Assembly (NCBI GenBank): GCA_937996665.1
Contig: CALKUU010000293.1
Coordinates: 1-55,388, forward strand
Direction of reading: 5' to 3'
Length of the DNA: 55,388 nucleotides
Source of the DNA: an uncultured Xenococcaceae cyanobacterium
GTDB taxonomy: Bacteria; Cyanobacteriota; Cyanobacteriia; Cyanobacteriales; Xenococcaceae
Every line of letters starts with the position of its first letter. The first letter of the stretch is position 1. A model generated the notes under the pieces. The model saw only the letters and a program-made list of their open reading frames with translations, was not told the DNA's origin and ran no database searches. Below are positions 11,765 through 20,418 of the stretch, in pieces. The position numbers and the translations under genes were made by a program.

Positions 11765-11808
11765 ATTAGAGTCTATTTTAATAATTATATTAAGTAGATA
11801 TATAAAAG

Positions 11809-11851
11809 TAGCAAAATACCCTTAGAGCTTACTTCTAGGGGTATTTTGCTA
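11809..11851. terminator. Bidirectional terminator-like hairpin between rpsJ and murE
   Basis: TAGCAAAATACCC (11809-11821) pairs with GGGTATTTTGCTA (11839-11851). The stem can extend inward through TTAGA/TCTA pairs. It sits between the convergent stops of rpsJ and murE, 45 nt from the first and 41 nt from the second. No uninterrupted T-run is present on either side, so termination efficiency is uncertain. Confidence 0.6.
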
Positions 11852-11892
11852 TCTATTGCTATTGCTTTTGTTCTGTTGATTTTGATCGATCG

Positions 11893-13392
11893 TTAAATGG
11901 CTTGAAAACGATTGCTTAAAGCTTCTCTGGCCTGCTCGCGGTCGTCGAAGTGGACTTTTTCAGTACCTAAGATCTGATAGTCTTCATGACCCTTACCTGC
12001 GATCAGAATTCCGTCACCCGGTTGTGCAGACTTGATTGCCTGGGCAATCGCCAAAGCGCGATCACCGATAACTTCAACAAAGTCGGCTTGCTCAATCCCG
12101 GCAAAAACGTCATCCAAAATAGTTTGTGGTTTTTCTGTGCGGGGATTATCAGAAGTGATAATTGTGCGGTCTGCTAACCTAGAAGCAATTTTTCCCATTA
12201 AAGGACGTTTAGTGCGATCGCGATCGCCACCACAACCAAAAACACAAATCATTTTCCCGCTAATAAAAGGACGAGAAGCAAGTAAGAGGTTTTCTAAACT
12301 ATCGGGAGTATGAGCATAATCAACAATGACACTAATATCTTGATTTTCCTTGATTTGAACCCGCTCCATTCTGCCAGGAACACCCTGGAACTGAGTTAAA
12401 GTAGCCGCAACTACCGATAGTTTCACTCCTAAGTGGAGAGCAGCACCTGTTGCAGCCAACAAGTTAGCCAAATTAAACTGTCCAACTAAAGGCGAAGTGA
12501 AAGGAATTTCCCCTTCAGGAGTATGTAAAACACCGCTGACACCAGTCGCCTGATAATTCAAGCCACTCATATACAAGTCGGCTTGAGAATCATTAACGCT
12601 GTAACTCCAAACCCGCTCAGAGGGCAGCTGAGCAATTAGTCTTTTTCCATAATCATCATCTAAATTGATAATGGCACGACCTTGCAAATACTCTGAGGAA
12701 AAGAGAAGAGCTTTGGCTTGAAAATAAGCCTCCATATCCTGATGATAATCCAGGTGATCTTGGGTCAAGTTGGTAAAAACCCCAATTTCAAATTCACAGC
12801 CTTTAACCCGCCCTTGATCTAAAGCATGAGAACTAACCTCAAAGACACCATATTTACAGGCTGCATTAACTGCTGCTGCCAGTTGCGATTGCAGATCGAC
12901 AGCAAAAGGAGTCGTGTGGCTAGAAGTTTGCTGATAACCTTGCCAGCGAGTATAAAGGGTTCCAATCAAGGCAGTTGGTAACTGAGACTGAATTAAAAAG
13001 TATTCAATTAGATGAGTAGTGGTTGTTTTGCCATTAGTACCAGTAACACCTACTAATTTGAGTTTTTTGCTGGGATGATCGTGAAATGCAGCGGCGATTT
13101 CCCCACAAGCAGTAACAATATCTTGAGACTGGATTAAATATTGATCTTCTTGAGGTGGTTTTTGAGAAGCTGCTTGGGGAGTAACTAATGCAGCGATCGC
13201 CCCCGCCGAAACGGCATTTTGCCAAAACTCACCACCATCGACCTTAGTCCCCGGCATACCAATAAACAAGTCACCAGATTCACAGACCTGAGAATTGGTG
13301 CACAAATTAGCAACCTCTTGCTCCAGTGCTTGATGCTCCCTTATTGGGTTAATAGTCTCCACCTTAGCTAGTAAATCTCGCAGCTTCATCAT
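11893..13392 (-). CDS. murE: UDP-MurNAc-tripeptide synthetase (Mur ligase)
   Basis: MurE adds the third stem-peptide residue to UDP-MurNAc-L-Ala-D-Glu in the cytoplasm. The 499-residue length is normal. The ATP loop is GVTGTNGKTTTTH (115-127). The DNPR motif at 415-418 is the known signature of meso-diaminopimelate specificity, so the substrate is likely mDAP. It lies 54 bp downstream of the glutaredoxin-like gene in the same direction, probably one operon. It converges on rpsJ with a shared hairpin between the stops. Confidence 0.97.
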   Translation of the reverse strand: MMKLRDLLAKVETINPIREHQALEQEVANLCTNSQVCESGDLFIGMPGTKVDGGEFWQNAVSAGAIAALVTPQAASQKPPQEDQYLIQSQDIVTACGEIAAAFHDHPSKKLKLVGVTGTNGKTTTTHLIEYFLIQSQLPTALIGTLYTRWQGYQQTSSHTTPFAVDLQSQLAAAVNAACKYGVFEVSSHALDQGRVKGCEFEIGVFTNLTQDHLDYHQDMEAYFQAKALLFSSEYLQGRAIINLDDDYGKRLIAQLPSERVWSYSVNDSQADLYMSGLNYQATGVSGVLHTPEGEIPFTSPLVGQFNLANLLAATGAALHLGVKLSVVAATLTQFQGVPGRMERVQIKENQDISVIVDYAHTPDSLENLLLASRPFISGKMICVFGCGGDRDRTKRPLMGKIASRLADRTIITSDNPRTEKPQTILDDVFAGIEQADFVEVIGDRALAIAQAIKSAQPGDGILIAGKGHEDYQILGTEKVHFDDREQAREALSNRFQAI

Positions 13393-13446
13393 AGTGAACC
13401 TAGTCTATTGTCGTCGCCTCTGTTTTACCTTTTTGTCTTAATATCA

Positions 13447-13719
13447 TCAAATAAATAAATATTTCTGTAACAATTGTTCCAGTTGAGTTACAGAAGCACG
13501 AGGGGAAAGCCGAGGTAAGATCTTTTCTGCGGCATTTTCCGCAGAATCTAACTTTTGAGCTAGGACAGGTACTTCGAATTGATAAAGTTGCCACCAGCGA
13601 TCATTAGTTGTAATGTCACGGATCTCTAATTCAAATTGGAGCAGAGTTACCTTACTCAATTTTTCTTGTAAACCTTCACAGAGATGACAACCCGGCTTGG
13701 TGTAGAGAATTAAATGCAT
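13447..13719 (-). CDS. Glutaredoxin-family (DUF836-like) protein
   Basis: A 90-residue thioredoxin-fold protein. It begins MHLILYTKPGCHLCEGL, with a CHLC redox motif at positions 11-14, and has the cis-proline in the stretch FEVPVLA. It is a likely thiol-disulfide exchange protein, but its partner is unknown. It precedes murE by 54 bp, so the two are probably co-transcribed. This linkage says little about function, because many cyanobacterial genomes place such small redox proteins beside unrelated genes. Confidence 0.82.
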   Translation of the reverse strand: MHLILYTKPGCHLCEGLQEKLSKVTLLQFELEIRDITTNDRWWQLYQFEVPVLAQKLDSAENAAEKILPRLSPRASVTQLEQLLQKYLFI

Positions 13720-14022
13720 AATCTTAGTAAAAAAAAAGACTAAATAATAATTTGAATTCAGACGATTGCATTACCTCCAAAATGCATCACCTCCAAAAGT
13801 TAGTTCCTCTATCACTAGGACAATTATTTTCGGGTAGAGACAATCTTTCATAATTAATCAACCATAGTGAACCACTAAATATAGTGAGCTAACAAATAAA
13901 GAAACCAAACAAATTATGACCTTGGGAAACGACAAGATAATATGAATGTTTGTAAACTCTTGTAGCATCAACTCAACTCAATCTTTAGTAACCCTATCTA
14001 TCACAGCAACGATCATAGAAAA
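13720..14022. other. Spacer between divergent grx-like gene and hslO
   Basis: About 300 bp holding the two divergent promoters. The only structure seen is a 16-bp tandem duplication at 13767-13798. No gene was seen. Confidence 0.5.
13767..13798. repeat. Two-copy 16-bp tandem repeat
   Basis: TGCATTACCTCCAAAA (13767-13782) is followed at once by TGCATCACCTCCAAAA (13783-13798), 15 of 16 identical. It lies upstream of hslO and the glutaredoxin-like gene. It could be a replication-slippage duplication or a pair of protein binding sites. Confidence 0.7.
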
Positions 14023-14937
14023 ATGGCAGATAAATTAATTCGCGCAACAGCCGCTCAAGGTGGAATTAGAGCAGTCGGCGTAATCACCACTAACCTTACA
14101 GAAGAAGCACGCCAACGCCACAAACTATCTTATGTGGCAACAGCAGCCCTAGGCAGAACGATGACAGCAGGATTATTGTTATCTTCCAGCATGATGAAAA
14201 CAGAAGAATCAAGAATCAACATCAAAATTGAGGGCAATGGCCCTTTAGGAAGAGTTTTTGTTGATGCCGGGGTAGACGGAACAGTCAGAGGCTATGTCCA
14301 GAATCCACAGATAGAATTACCACCCAACAAAATGGGGAAATTAGATGTTGGTGGGGCAGTAGGCAAAGATGGTTATTTGTACGTCATTAGGGATGTGGGC
14401 TTTGGTTTTCCCTACTCTAGTACGGTTGAGCTGATATCTGGTGAAATTGGCGACGACTTGGCAAATTATTTGGTTACTTCAGAACAAACCCCATCGGCTT
14501 TGCTGCTAGGCGTTTTTGTCGGCGCGAATGGAGTTACCGCAGCAGGAGGCTTACTACTGCAAATCTTACCAAAAGCAGCAAGAGACGAGTCGCTAATTAC
14601 GTTGCTCGAATCTAGAGTCGCTCACCTATCTGGGTTTACCCCCTTACTCAGAGCGGGGAAAAATCTTTCTGAAATTATGGAAGAACTGCTGGGAGATTTG
14701 GATCTAGCAATCATCCCTGAGACCAAGATGGTTCGCTTTCAATGTCGTTGCTCCTTTGACCGGGTTCTAGGCGCTCTAAAAATGTTGGGAACAGAGGAAT
14801 TGACAGACATGATTGACAAAGATGAAGGTGCAGAGGCAACCTGCCAATTTTGTAATGAAATCTATCGAGCATCGGCAAAGGAACTAAATCAATTAATTCT
14901 CGACATAGAAACAGACTCTAGAGAAAAGCTTAATTAG
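14023..14937 (+). CDS. hslO: Redox-regulated chaperone Hsp33
   Basis: Hsp33 is a holdase activated by oxidation, when its zinc-bound cysteines form disulfides. The four zinc cysteines are visible at C241 and C243 (CXC) and C274 and C277 (CXXC), in CRCSFDR and CQFC. The N-terminal domain carries the family stretch DKLIRATAAQGGIRA. The 304-residue length is normal. It has a simple monocistronic setting. No heat-shock operator was recognised in the spacer upstream. Confidence 0.96.
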   Translation: MADKLIRATAAQGGIRAVGVITTNLTEEARQRHKLSYVATAALGRTMTAGLLLSSSMMKTEESRINIKIEGNGPLGRVFVDAGVDGTVRGYVQNPQIELPPNKMGKLDVGGAVGKDGYLYVIRDVGFGFPYSSTVELISGEIGDDLANYLVTSEQTPSALLLGVFVGANGVTAAGGLLLQILPKAARDESLITLLESRVAHLSGFTPLLRAGKNLSEIMEELLGDLDLAIIPETKMVRFQCRCSFDRVLGALKMLGTEELTDMIDKDEGAEATCQFCNEIYRASAKELNQLILDIETDSREKLN

Positions 14938-15217
14938 AAAAAAGTTCTAAAATTTGTACCGATGACTAATTATTTCCCTAATTGTTAATAAGAGTTGAGC
15001 AATATTTAAATTTCTGGGCAGAAAAGATACAAAATTTATTTTGCCAATAGTCAACTAAACCAAATAGGTGATTGCAATATTTAGAGGAAGTAAGCTAGAC
15101 CAATAAGAAAATTGGCAAATGTAGCGAGAAAGAGCTGAGAGAAAAAACAGATGTTAGTATGAAATACGATTCCACCGACTTCCCAAAAGGATGTTAGTAG
15201 TAATGATGGAGTAGTTT

Positions 15218-17308
15218 ATGTTGCGGAAAAACGAACCCGAAGAATTCAATGATTCTAAAATTGACTCCCCAACCGATCAACATCCTTATACTAACCAACG
15301 CAATTCGATTGGCAAAGTAAATAAGCGCAAGATAAACCAAAGCAAAGTAAATCCAAGTAGAGAAGATACGATTAAATCATCTCAGCAAGAAGCTAGTCAA
15401 ATCACAGTAAGACCCAAACTAAAATTACCCAGTACCATGGCAGTCAAACTTCCTAGAGTTAATCGTTGGTGGCGAAATTGGCAGTTCTGGGGGGTTTTAC
15501 TAGTTATTTGTTCTGGAGGGATTGGGTTTACTGCGACATCTTTATTACTCAAATTACCGAAAACACAAAGCTGTAGCACAGTTTTTTGGCCAGTAGCATC
15601 AGCCTCGGTTCGTTTATACTGTGCGCAAACATTATCTGAAGAAAAAACCGTAGGTTCATTACTTCAAGCAATTGCGTTGGTAGAAAAATTACCGACTGAT
15701 CATCCTTTGCGCAAAGAAATTAATCGCAATGTTGAAAAATGGTCTCAGGGAATCTTGGACATTGGCGAAAGCAAGTTCCAGGAAGGAAATCTAGATGCAG
15801 CGATCGCCATCGCTAAGCAAATACCTGACAATGTTGAAGCCTATGAGTTGGTGGAATCACAAATTGCTGATTGGAATAAAATTTGGGATCAAGGTTCTCA
15901 GAACTATGAAAAAGTAGAGGAAAATCTGAGAAAATTCCGCTGGAGTGAGGCATTCTCTTGGGCAGTAAGACTTACTGACAGTAAAAATGATTATTGGGCT
16001 ACGGATAAGTACTCTGAGGCGATCGATAAAATAAATCTTGCCCAAGAAGAAACCATAACTTTAGATAAAGCAGCTAGTCAGTTAAATGATGGCGATATCG
16101 ATAGTTTATTCAATGCCATTAACAAGGCCTATGACATCCCGGAAACTAGTTATACATTCGACAATGCCCAACAAATCTTAACTCAAGGGAAAGCAAAGCT
16201 CTTAAAGACAATCGATCAACTGATTGCCCAACAAAAATGGTCTCAACTACAAAATGCCACCTATCGGATCCCTAATTTTTTAGGATTAGAAGATCAGGTG
16301 AAAGATTGGAAGGTTTTGGCTAATGCTGGCACTAGTGCTTCTTTAGATACGGTACTGGGCTTAGAAGACGCGATCGCCGAAGCTCAAAAACTGGAATCGG
16401 ATAGTCCTCTTTATGAAAAGGCTCAAAGTTTGATCAAAAGATGGGATTTTGAAATCGATGATGTTCGCCTTATTGCTAAGGCAGAGGAACTTGCTAGACC
16501 AGCTAATATTCCTGCCTACAATAAAGCGATTATTGAGGTGGGTTTAATCCCAAGGGGAAATCCTCGTTATCAAGAGGCACAGACTAAAATTGCTAATTGG
16601 CGTCGAGAAATAAGAATCATCGAGGATCGCCCAATTATTCGTCAAGCGAAAGAGCTTGCTCGTCCTGGTGACATTTCAGCTTGGCGCAGCGCGATCGCCG
16701 AAGCCAATCTCATCTCATCGAGTAGCCCTCTCCACTCAGAAGCACAAGAATTAGTAAAAGGTTGGCGAACAAATATCGAAACAGAAGAAGATCAACCAAT
16801 TCTGGAACAGGCAATCTCAGTAGCGCAGATAGGGGATTATGAACGAGCTATTGAAATTGCCGCTTCAATCGGTAAAAACAGAGCCTTGTCTGGAGAGGCT
16901 CTGAAAAAAATTCGCTCCTGGCGTGATGAGCTTAATGCCGAGAAATTCTTGAGCGATGCTCAATACTTGGCTCGCCAAAATACTCCCGAATCTTTGGTTA
17001 AAGCGATTAGAACAGTTAGACAAATTGCCCCGAAAAGTGCGCTGGGCTATCAAGTTGTCCCTAGTGTTAACGAGTGGAGTAACGAAATTCTTAACTTGGC
17101 AGAAAGAGCTGCGAGAAAATCTACTCAAGAAGGACTGGCGATCGCTAAAATTGTCCCCATTGGCACAATTGCCTATCCTGAGGCTCAGTCACTGATTAAA
17201 GAGTGGGAACAAAGCAGCAACCCTCTTCCTTCAATTGAAAAAGAGAATAAAAAAAGAAAGTCAACACCCTTATTTGAAAAAAGAAAAAAAAATAGACAAG
17301 ATAACTAA
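15218..17308 (+). CDS. Single-pass membrane protein with degenerate helical repeats
   Basis: I cannot assign a function. The 696-residue protein has a polar, basic N-terminal tail (1-85), one membrane segment around 89-111 and a long C-terminal region. The C-terminal part repeats a helical unit of about 60-80 residues with the pattern LARP..I.A...AI.EA..I...SP.Y.EAQ..I..WR.EI, clearest between 405 and 560. This resembles TPR-like solenoids and the large proteins sometimes mislabelled chromosome segregation ATPase in cyanobacteria; no Walker motif is present. Topology suggests the repeats lie in the periplasm. The C-terminus is Lys/Arg-rich (KKRKSTPLFEKRKKNRQ). Confidence 0.7.
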   Translation: MLRKNEPEEFNDSKIDSPTDQHPYTNQRNSIGKVNKRKINQSKVNPSREDTIKSSQQEASQITVRPKLKLPSTMAVKLPRVNRWWRNWQFWGVLLVICSGGIGFTATSLLLKLPKTQSCSTVFWPVASASVRLYCAQTLSEEKTVGSLLQAIALVEKLPTDHPLRKEINRNVEKWSQGILDIGESKFQEGNLDAAIAIAKQIPDNVEAYELVESQIADWNKIWDQGSQNYEKVEENLRKFRWSEAFSWAVRLTDSKNDYWATDKYSEAIDKINLAQEETITLDKAASQLNDGDIDSLFNAINKAYDIPETSYTFDNAQQILTQGKAKLLKTIDQLIAQQKWSQLQNATYRIPNFLGLEDQVKDWKVLANAGTSASLDTVLGLEDAIAEAQKLESDSPLYEKAQSLIKRWDFEIDDVRLIAKAEELARPANIPAYNKAIIEVGLIPRGNPRYQEAQTKIANWRREIRIIEDRPIIRQAKELARPGDISAWRSAIAEANLISSSSPLHSEAQELVKGWRTNIETEEDQPILEQAISVAQIGDYERAIEIAASIGKNRALSGEALKKIRSWRDELNAEKFLSDAQYLARQNTPESLVKAIRTVRQIAPKSALGYQVVPSVNEWSNEILNLAERAARKSTQEGLAIAKIVPIGTIAYPEAQSLIKEWEQSSNPLPSIEKENKKRKSTPLFEKRKKNRQDN

Positions 17309-17524
17309 ATTAATTTTCGACTGATCATCTCCTTAAAATGCATTCCGCTTCTTCGAAAAGAAAAGCGATCAATTAAGAGAAGATTATGCATAGTCAAGGA
17401 TTGGTTAAAGAGAGGTCTTTTTCCAAATATTGATTGAAAGTTACTTAAAATTGGGAGCGAATAAGATACAATCACCGTAAATAAATAACCAATTATCTGT
17501 CATAGACAAGGATTAATTTCAATT

Positions 17525-18448
17525 GTGCCAAAGCCCAAAGCAGGCATTATATATAACAGCGTTAAGCCTGTAGCTTGTGAAATAGCCTCAGAAATCGAAT
17601 CAAAATTACATGACCATGGCTGGGAAGTTGAATTAGGGACAGGGATAGGCGGCATTTTAGACTACGCCTCCCCTGGTAGTCCACTGAGCAACACTCGCAT
17701 TAAAGAGTTAATACCAGATAATTTTGATCAAGATATTTCTTTTGCCGTCGTTTTAGGTGGTGATGGGACGGTTTTGTCTGCTTTTCGGCAGTTGGCGCCT
17801 TGCAATATACCTTTATTGACCGTGAACACAGGTCATATGGGATTTTTGACGGAAACTTATATCAATCAAGTTCCTCAAGCAATAGAACAGTTGCTACAAG
17901 AAGACTATACAGTTGAAGAGCGATCGATGTTAACGGTACAAGTCTATCGACATGAGGCCTTGTTGTGGGAAGCTCTTTGTCTCAACGAAATGGTTTTGCA
18001 TCGAGAGCCGCTAACTAGCATGTGCCACTTTGAAATTCAAATTGGTGGACATGCACCAGTAGATATTGCTGCTGATGGGATTATCATCTCAACGCCTACT
18101 GGTTCTACAGCCTATTCCTTGAGCGCGGGAGGACCGGTCGTAACTCCAGAAGTTCCAGTACTGCAACTTGCGCCTATCTGTCCTCATTCTTTAGCTTCTA
18201 GGGCTTTAGTTTTTAGTGATAGTGAGGCAGTAAATGTTTTTCCCGCAACTCAGAATCCAATGGTAATGGTAGTAGATGGCAATGGCGGTTGTCATATCCT
18301 GCCCGATGATCGCATTAGTATTCAAAAATCAGCATACAAAGCAAAATTCATTCGCTTAAAATCACCCGAATTTTTTCGAATCCTCAGAGAAAAATTGGGC
18401 TGGGGATTACCCCACATTGCTAAACCAACTTCGGTAGAGCTGCCTTGA
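17525..18448 (+). CDS. nadK: NAD kinase
   Basis: The enzyme phosphorylates NAD+ to NADP+. Family motifs are GGDGT (78-82) and NE in [10 protein letters not shown], with the downstream stretch [15 protein letters not shown]. Length 307 is typical of the cyanobacterial enzyme. The start is GTG with AAGGA (17508-17512) 12 nt upstream. The OmpR-family regulator begins only 7 nt after its stop, so the two form a transcription unit. Cyanobacteria usually hold two NAD kinases; which one this is cannot be told here. Confidence 0.95.
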   Translation: MPKPKAGIIYNSVKPVACEIASEIESKLHDHGWEVELGTGIGGILDYASPGSPLSNTRIKELIPDNFDQDISFAVVLGGDGTVLSAFRQLAPCNIPLLTVNTGHMGFLTETYINQVPQAIEQLLQEDYTVEERSMLTVQVYRHEALLWEALCLNEMVLHREPLTSMCHFEIQIGGHAPVDIAADGIIISTPTGSTAYSLSAGGPVVTPEVPVLQLAPICPHSLASRALVFSDSEAVNVFPATQNPMVMVVDGNGGCHILPDDRISIQKSAYKAKFIRLKSPEFFRILREKLGWGLPHIAKPTSVELP

Positions 18449-18455
18449 AATAAAA

Positions 18456-19133
18456 ATGAATAATAATTATCGAGTTTTACTAATAACAGAAGAAAATTTT
18501 GCCCAAACAGCAATTATTGACTTGCAACAAGCGGGCTATTTTCCTGTGATTGAGTCAGATGTCACTCTTGGGTTCAAGAAGTTCCAGGCGCTCGAACCAG
18601 CTATGTTGATTCTCGACAAGTTGTTGTTTGCAAAAGAAGAAATAAATATCTGTCGTCAGTTACGTAATCAAGGCTCAAGAATACCAATCTTGCTACTTGT
18701 CGATGAAGAAACAGTTAAAGAAAGAGTTTTTTGTTTAGAAATTGGAGCGGATGACTACTTACTAAAACCATATAACAAAGAACGGCTTCTTAATCTCGCT
18801 CGTTTATATCTAGAGCCAGCAGAAGAACCCAAAGAGCAATTACGTTTTCAAGACTTGGTGCTTGATTTGACTACTCGTCAGGTTATTAGAAATGATAAAA
18901 CCATTGATTTGACGATGAAAGAGTTTGAGCTGCTCAAATATTTTATGACTAATTCAGCCAAGGTTTTAACCAGAGAAGAAATTCTAGAAAATGTTTGGGG
19001 TTATGATTATCGCGGAGCTTCAAACGTCATCGAAGTTTATATTCGCTATCTAAGATTAAAAATTGAGCTCAAAGGGCAAAAAAGGCTAATCCAAACTGTT
19101 CGAGGTGTTGGTTATGTTCTTAAAGAGCCTTAA
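18456..19133 (+). CDS. OmpR/PhoB-family response regulator with atypical receiver, NblR-like candidate
   Basis: A 225-residue protein with a receiver (about 5-115) and a C-terminal winged-helix DNA-binding domain (about 128-223, ending TVRGVGYVLKEP). The phosphoacceptor aspartate is at D54 and the conserved lysine at K103. The acidic pair, normally E/D-D near position 12, is replaced by E12-E13 in LLITEEN, and the switch Thr/Ser appears replaced (ILLLVDEE, 77-84). Such a pocket suggests altered or absent phosphorylation. NblR, the regulator of phycobilisome breakdown, is known as a non-canonical receiver, and I recall NblR-like genes near NAD kinase in other cyanobacteria. That identity is inference. 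It is co-transcribed with nadK. Confidence 0.85.
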   Translation: MNNNYRVLLITEENFAQTAIIDLQQAGYFPVIESDVTLGFKKFQALEPAMLILDKLLFAKEEINICRQLRNQGSRIPILLLVDEETVKERVFCLEIGADDYLLKPYNKERLLNLARLYLEPAEEPKEQLRFQDLVLDLTTRQVIRNDKTIDLTMKEFELLKYFMTNSAKVLTREEILENVWGYDYRGASNVIEVYIRYLRLKIELKGQKRLIQTVRGVGYVLKEP

Positions 19134-19156
19134 TTTACACTTATTAAAACAAGTTT

Positions 19157-19774
19157 ATGATGATGAAAAACCTACCAGCTAAGAAAATTAGTTATGTTTT
19201 CTTATCTCTAATTTGCTTGCTTTTCGCTGCTTGCCAAGCAGGAAATGGTGATTTTATCTCTAGTCAAAAGAACAAAATTCAGCAAGAAAAACAACCCGCC
19301 ATTGAGTTGAGTCAAAAGACAGCTTCTACTCAGGGTCAATATTTGCCAGTTTCAGCCCAAGCAGTTATCAATCAAAAAATTATTATTGATTTAGAAGTAG
19401 CCCAAACACCTCAACAGCAGTCAAAAGGCTTAATGTTTAGAGAAGCCTTAGCAGATAATCGAGGGATGTTCTTTCCATTTAGAGAAGAAAGACTTACTAG
19501 TTTTTGGATGTACCAAGTTCCCGTGGCACTAGATATGGTTTTTCTAAAGCAGCAGCAAAAATCTGATCAGAGCCAAAATAAGGAATCGACTCGCAAGGTA
19601 ATTGAAATCGCCAACTCAGTACCTCCTTGTAATGTAGAACCAAAAGATTGTCCCACTTACGGTCCAGATGCTCTTGTAGATGGAGTAATTGAACTTAGAG
19701 CCGGTAGAGCCAAGGAATTAGGCTTAAGCAAAGGAGATTCAGTGACAATCAAATTCTTAGATCCTGTGAAGTAG
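19157..19774 (+). CDS. DUF192-family lipoprotein
   Basis: A 205-residue exported protein with an N-terminal hydrophobic segment ending in the lipobox LFAAC, lipidated cysteine C26 (C24 if translation starts at the third ATG). Its DUF192 domain has the family signature SKGLMFREALADNRGM and the SFWM motif. DUF192 proteins are small, mostly extracytoplasmic beta-barrels of unknown biochemical role. It starts 23 nt after the response regulator, so it may belong to the nadK-regulator transcription unit. Confidence 0.88.
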   Translation: MMMKNLPAKKISYVFLSLICLLFAACQAGNGDFISSQKNKIQQEKQPAIELSQKTASTQGQYLPVSAQAVINQKIIIDLEVAQTPQQQSKGLMFREALADNRGMFFPFREERLTSFWMYQVPVALDMVFLKQQQKSDQSQNKESTRKVIEIANSVPPCNVEPKDCPTYGPDALVDGVIELRAGRAKELGLSKGDSVTIKFLDPVK

Positions 19775-20106
19775 ATCTTATGAAACAAAACTAAACCTTA
19801 CTTAAATTTTAATATTATTTCATTATCTTTTATTACTAAAATCTGTTAGTCTGATTCTGTTGCGACGAGCAGTCAATTTGAATTACGTAAGCACTGCCTA
19901 TGTAACTCAAATCCCAGAATTAAGATAGTTTGTCAACCGAAGGGTTCAAATCTTGAATGATCAGTGATTAAGATCACTTGCAGTTAGAGATTTTAGCCTA
20001 ATAATTGAGGACAAAATTACCAACTGCTAACTACCTAGAGAATTATTTTCATAATAAGTATCGTTATTAAACACACCGGTTGAAAAATCGGGAGTTAAAA
20101 AAGTAA
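19775..20106. other. Spacer before the DUF2949 gene
   Basis: About 330 bp without a gene. It contains a perfect inverted repeat AGTGAT-TAAG-ATCACT at 19963-19978, about 130 bp before the DUF2949 start. The dyad could be an operator or a fold-back element. No clear promoter was recognised. Confidence 0.5.
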
Positions 20107-20298
20107 GTGAATAACTCCATCTATCAAAAATTTGTTCGGTTTCTCCAAGAGGATTTAGGCTTGTCTAAAGATGCCTTGGCGATCATCCAAAAATCTGAAC
20201 ACAAAATTACAGAGCCAATTCCGATGGTTCTCTGGAAATATGGACTAGTTACGCTAGAAGAATTAGACCGTATCTATGATTGGCTCGAAACTGCCTGA
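20107..20298 (+). CDS. DUF2949-family small protein
   Basis: A 63-residue protein with a GTG start. The sequence resembles the cyanobacterial family DUF2949: an N-terminal helix (FVRFLQEDLGLSKDAL), a central stretch ending in IPMVLWKYGLV and a C-terminal LEELDRIYDWLE. The family is cytoplasmic, restricted largely to cyanobacteria and has no known function. It stands alone between the DUF192 gene and the convergent cinA. Confidence 0.82.
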   Translation: MNNSIYQKFVRFLQEDLGLSKDALAIIQKSEHKITEPIPMVLWKYGLVTLEELDRIYDWLETA

Positions 20299-20418
20299 TT
20301 TAGTTCTGTTGATCAAGTTGAAAGTACATAACTAAAAAATCGCTTATTTTGCTCTCAATTCTAAACAGCTAACCCATCGTATAAGTATCAGCAGTAGTTG
20401 GCAAACCTAGAGAAAATA

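Noticed and set aside
13401-13418. TAGTCTATTGTCGTCGCC resembles TAGTCTATCGTCGTTGCG at 4557-4574
   Set aside because: 15 of 18 positions match, but no further context is shared, so coincidence cannot be excluded.
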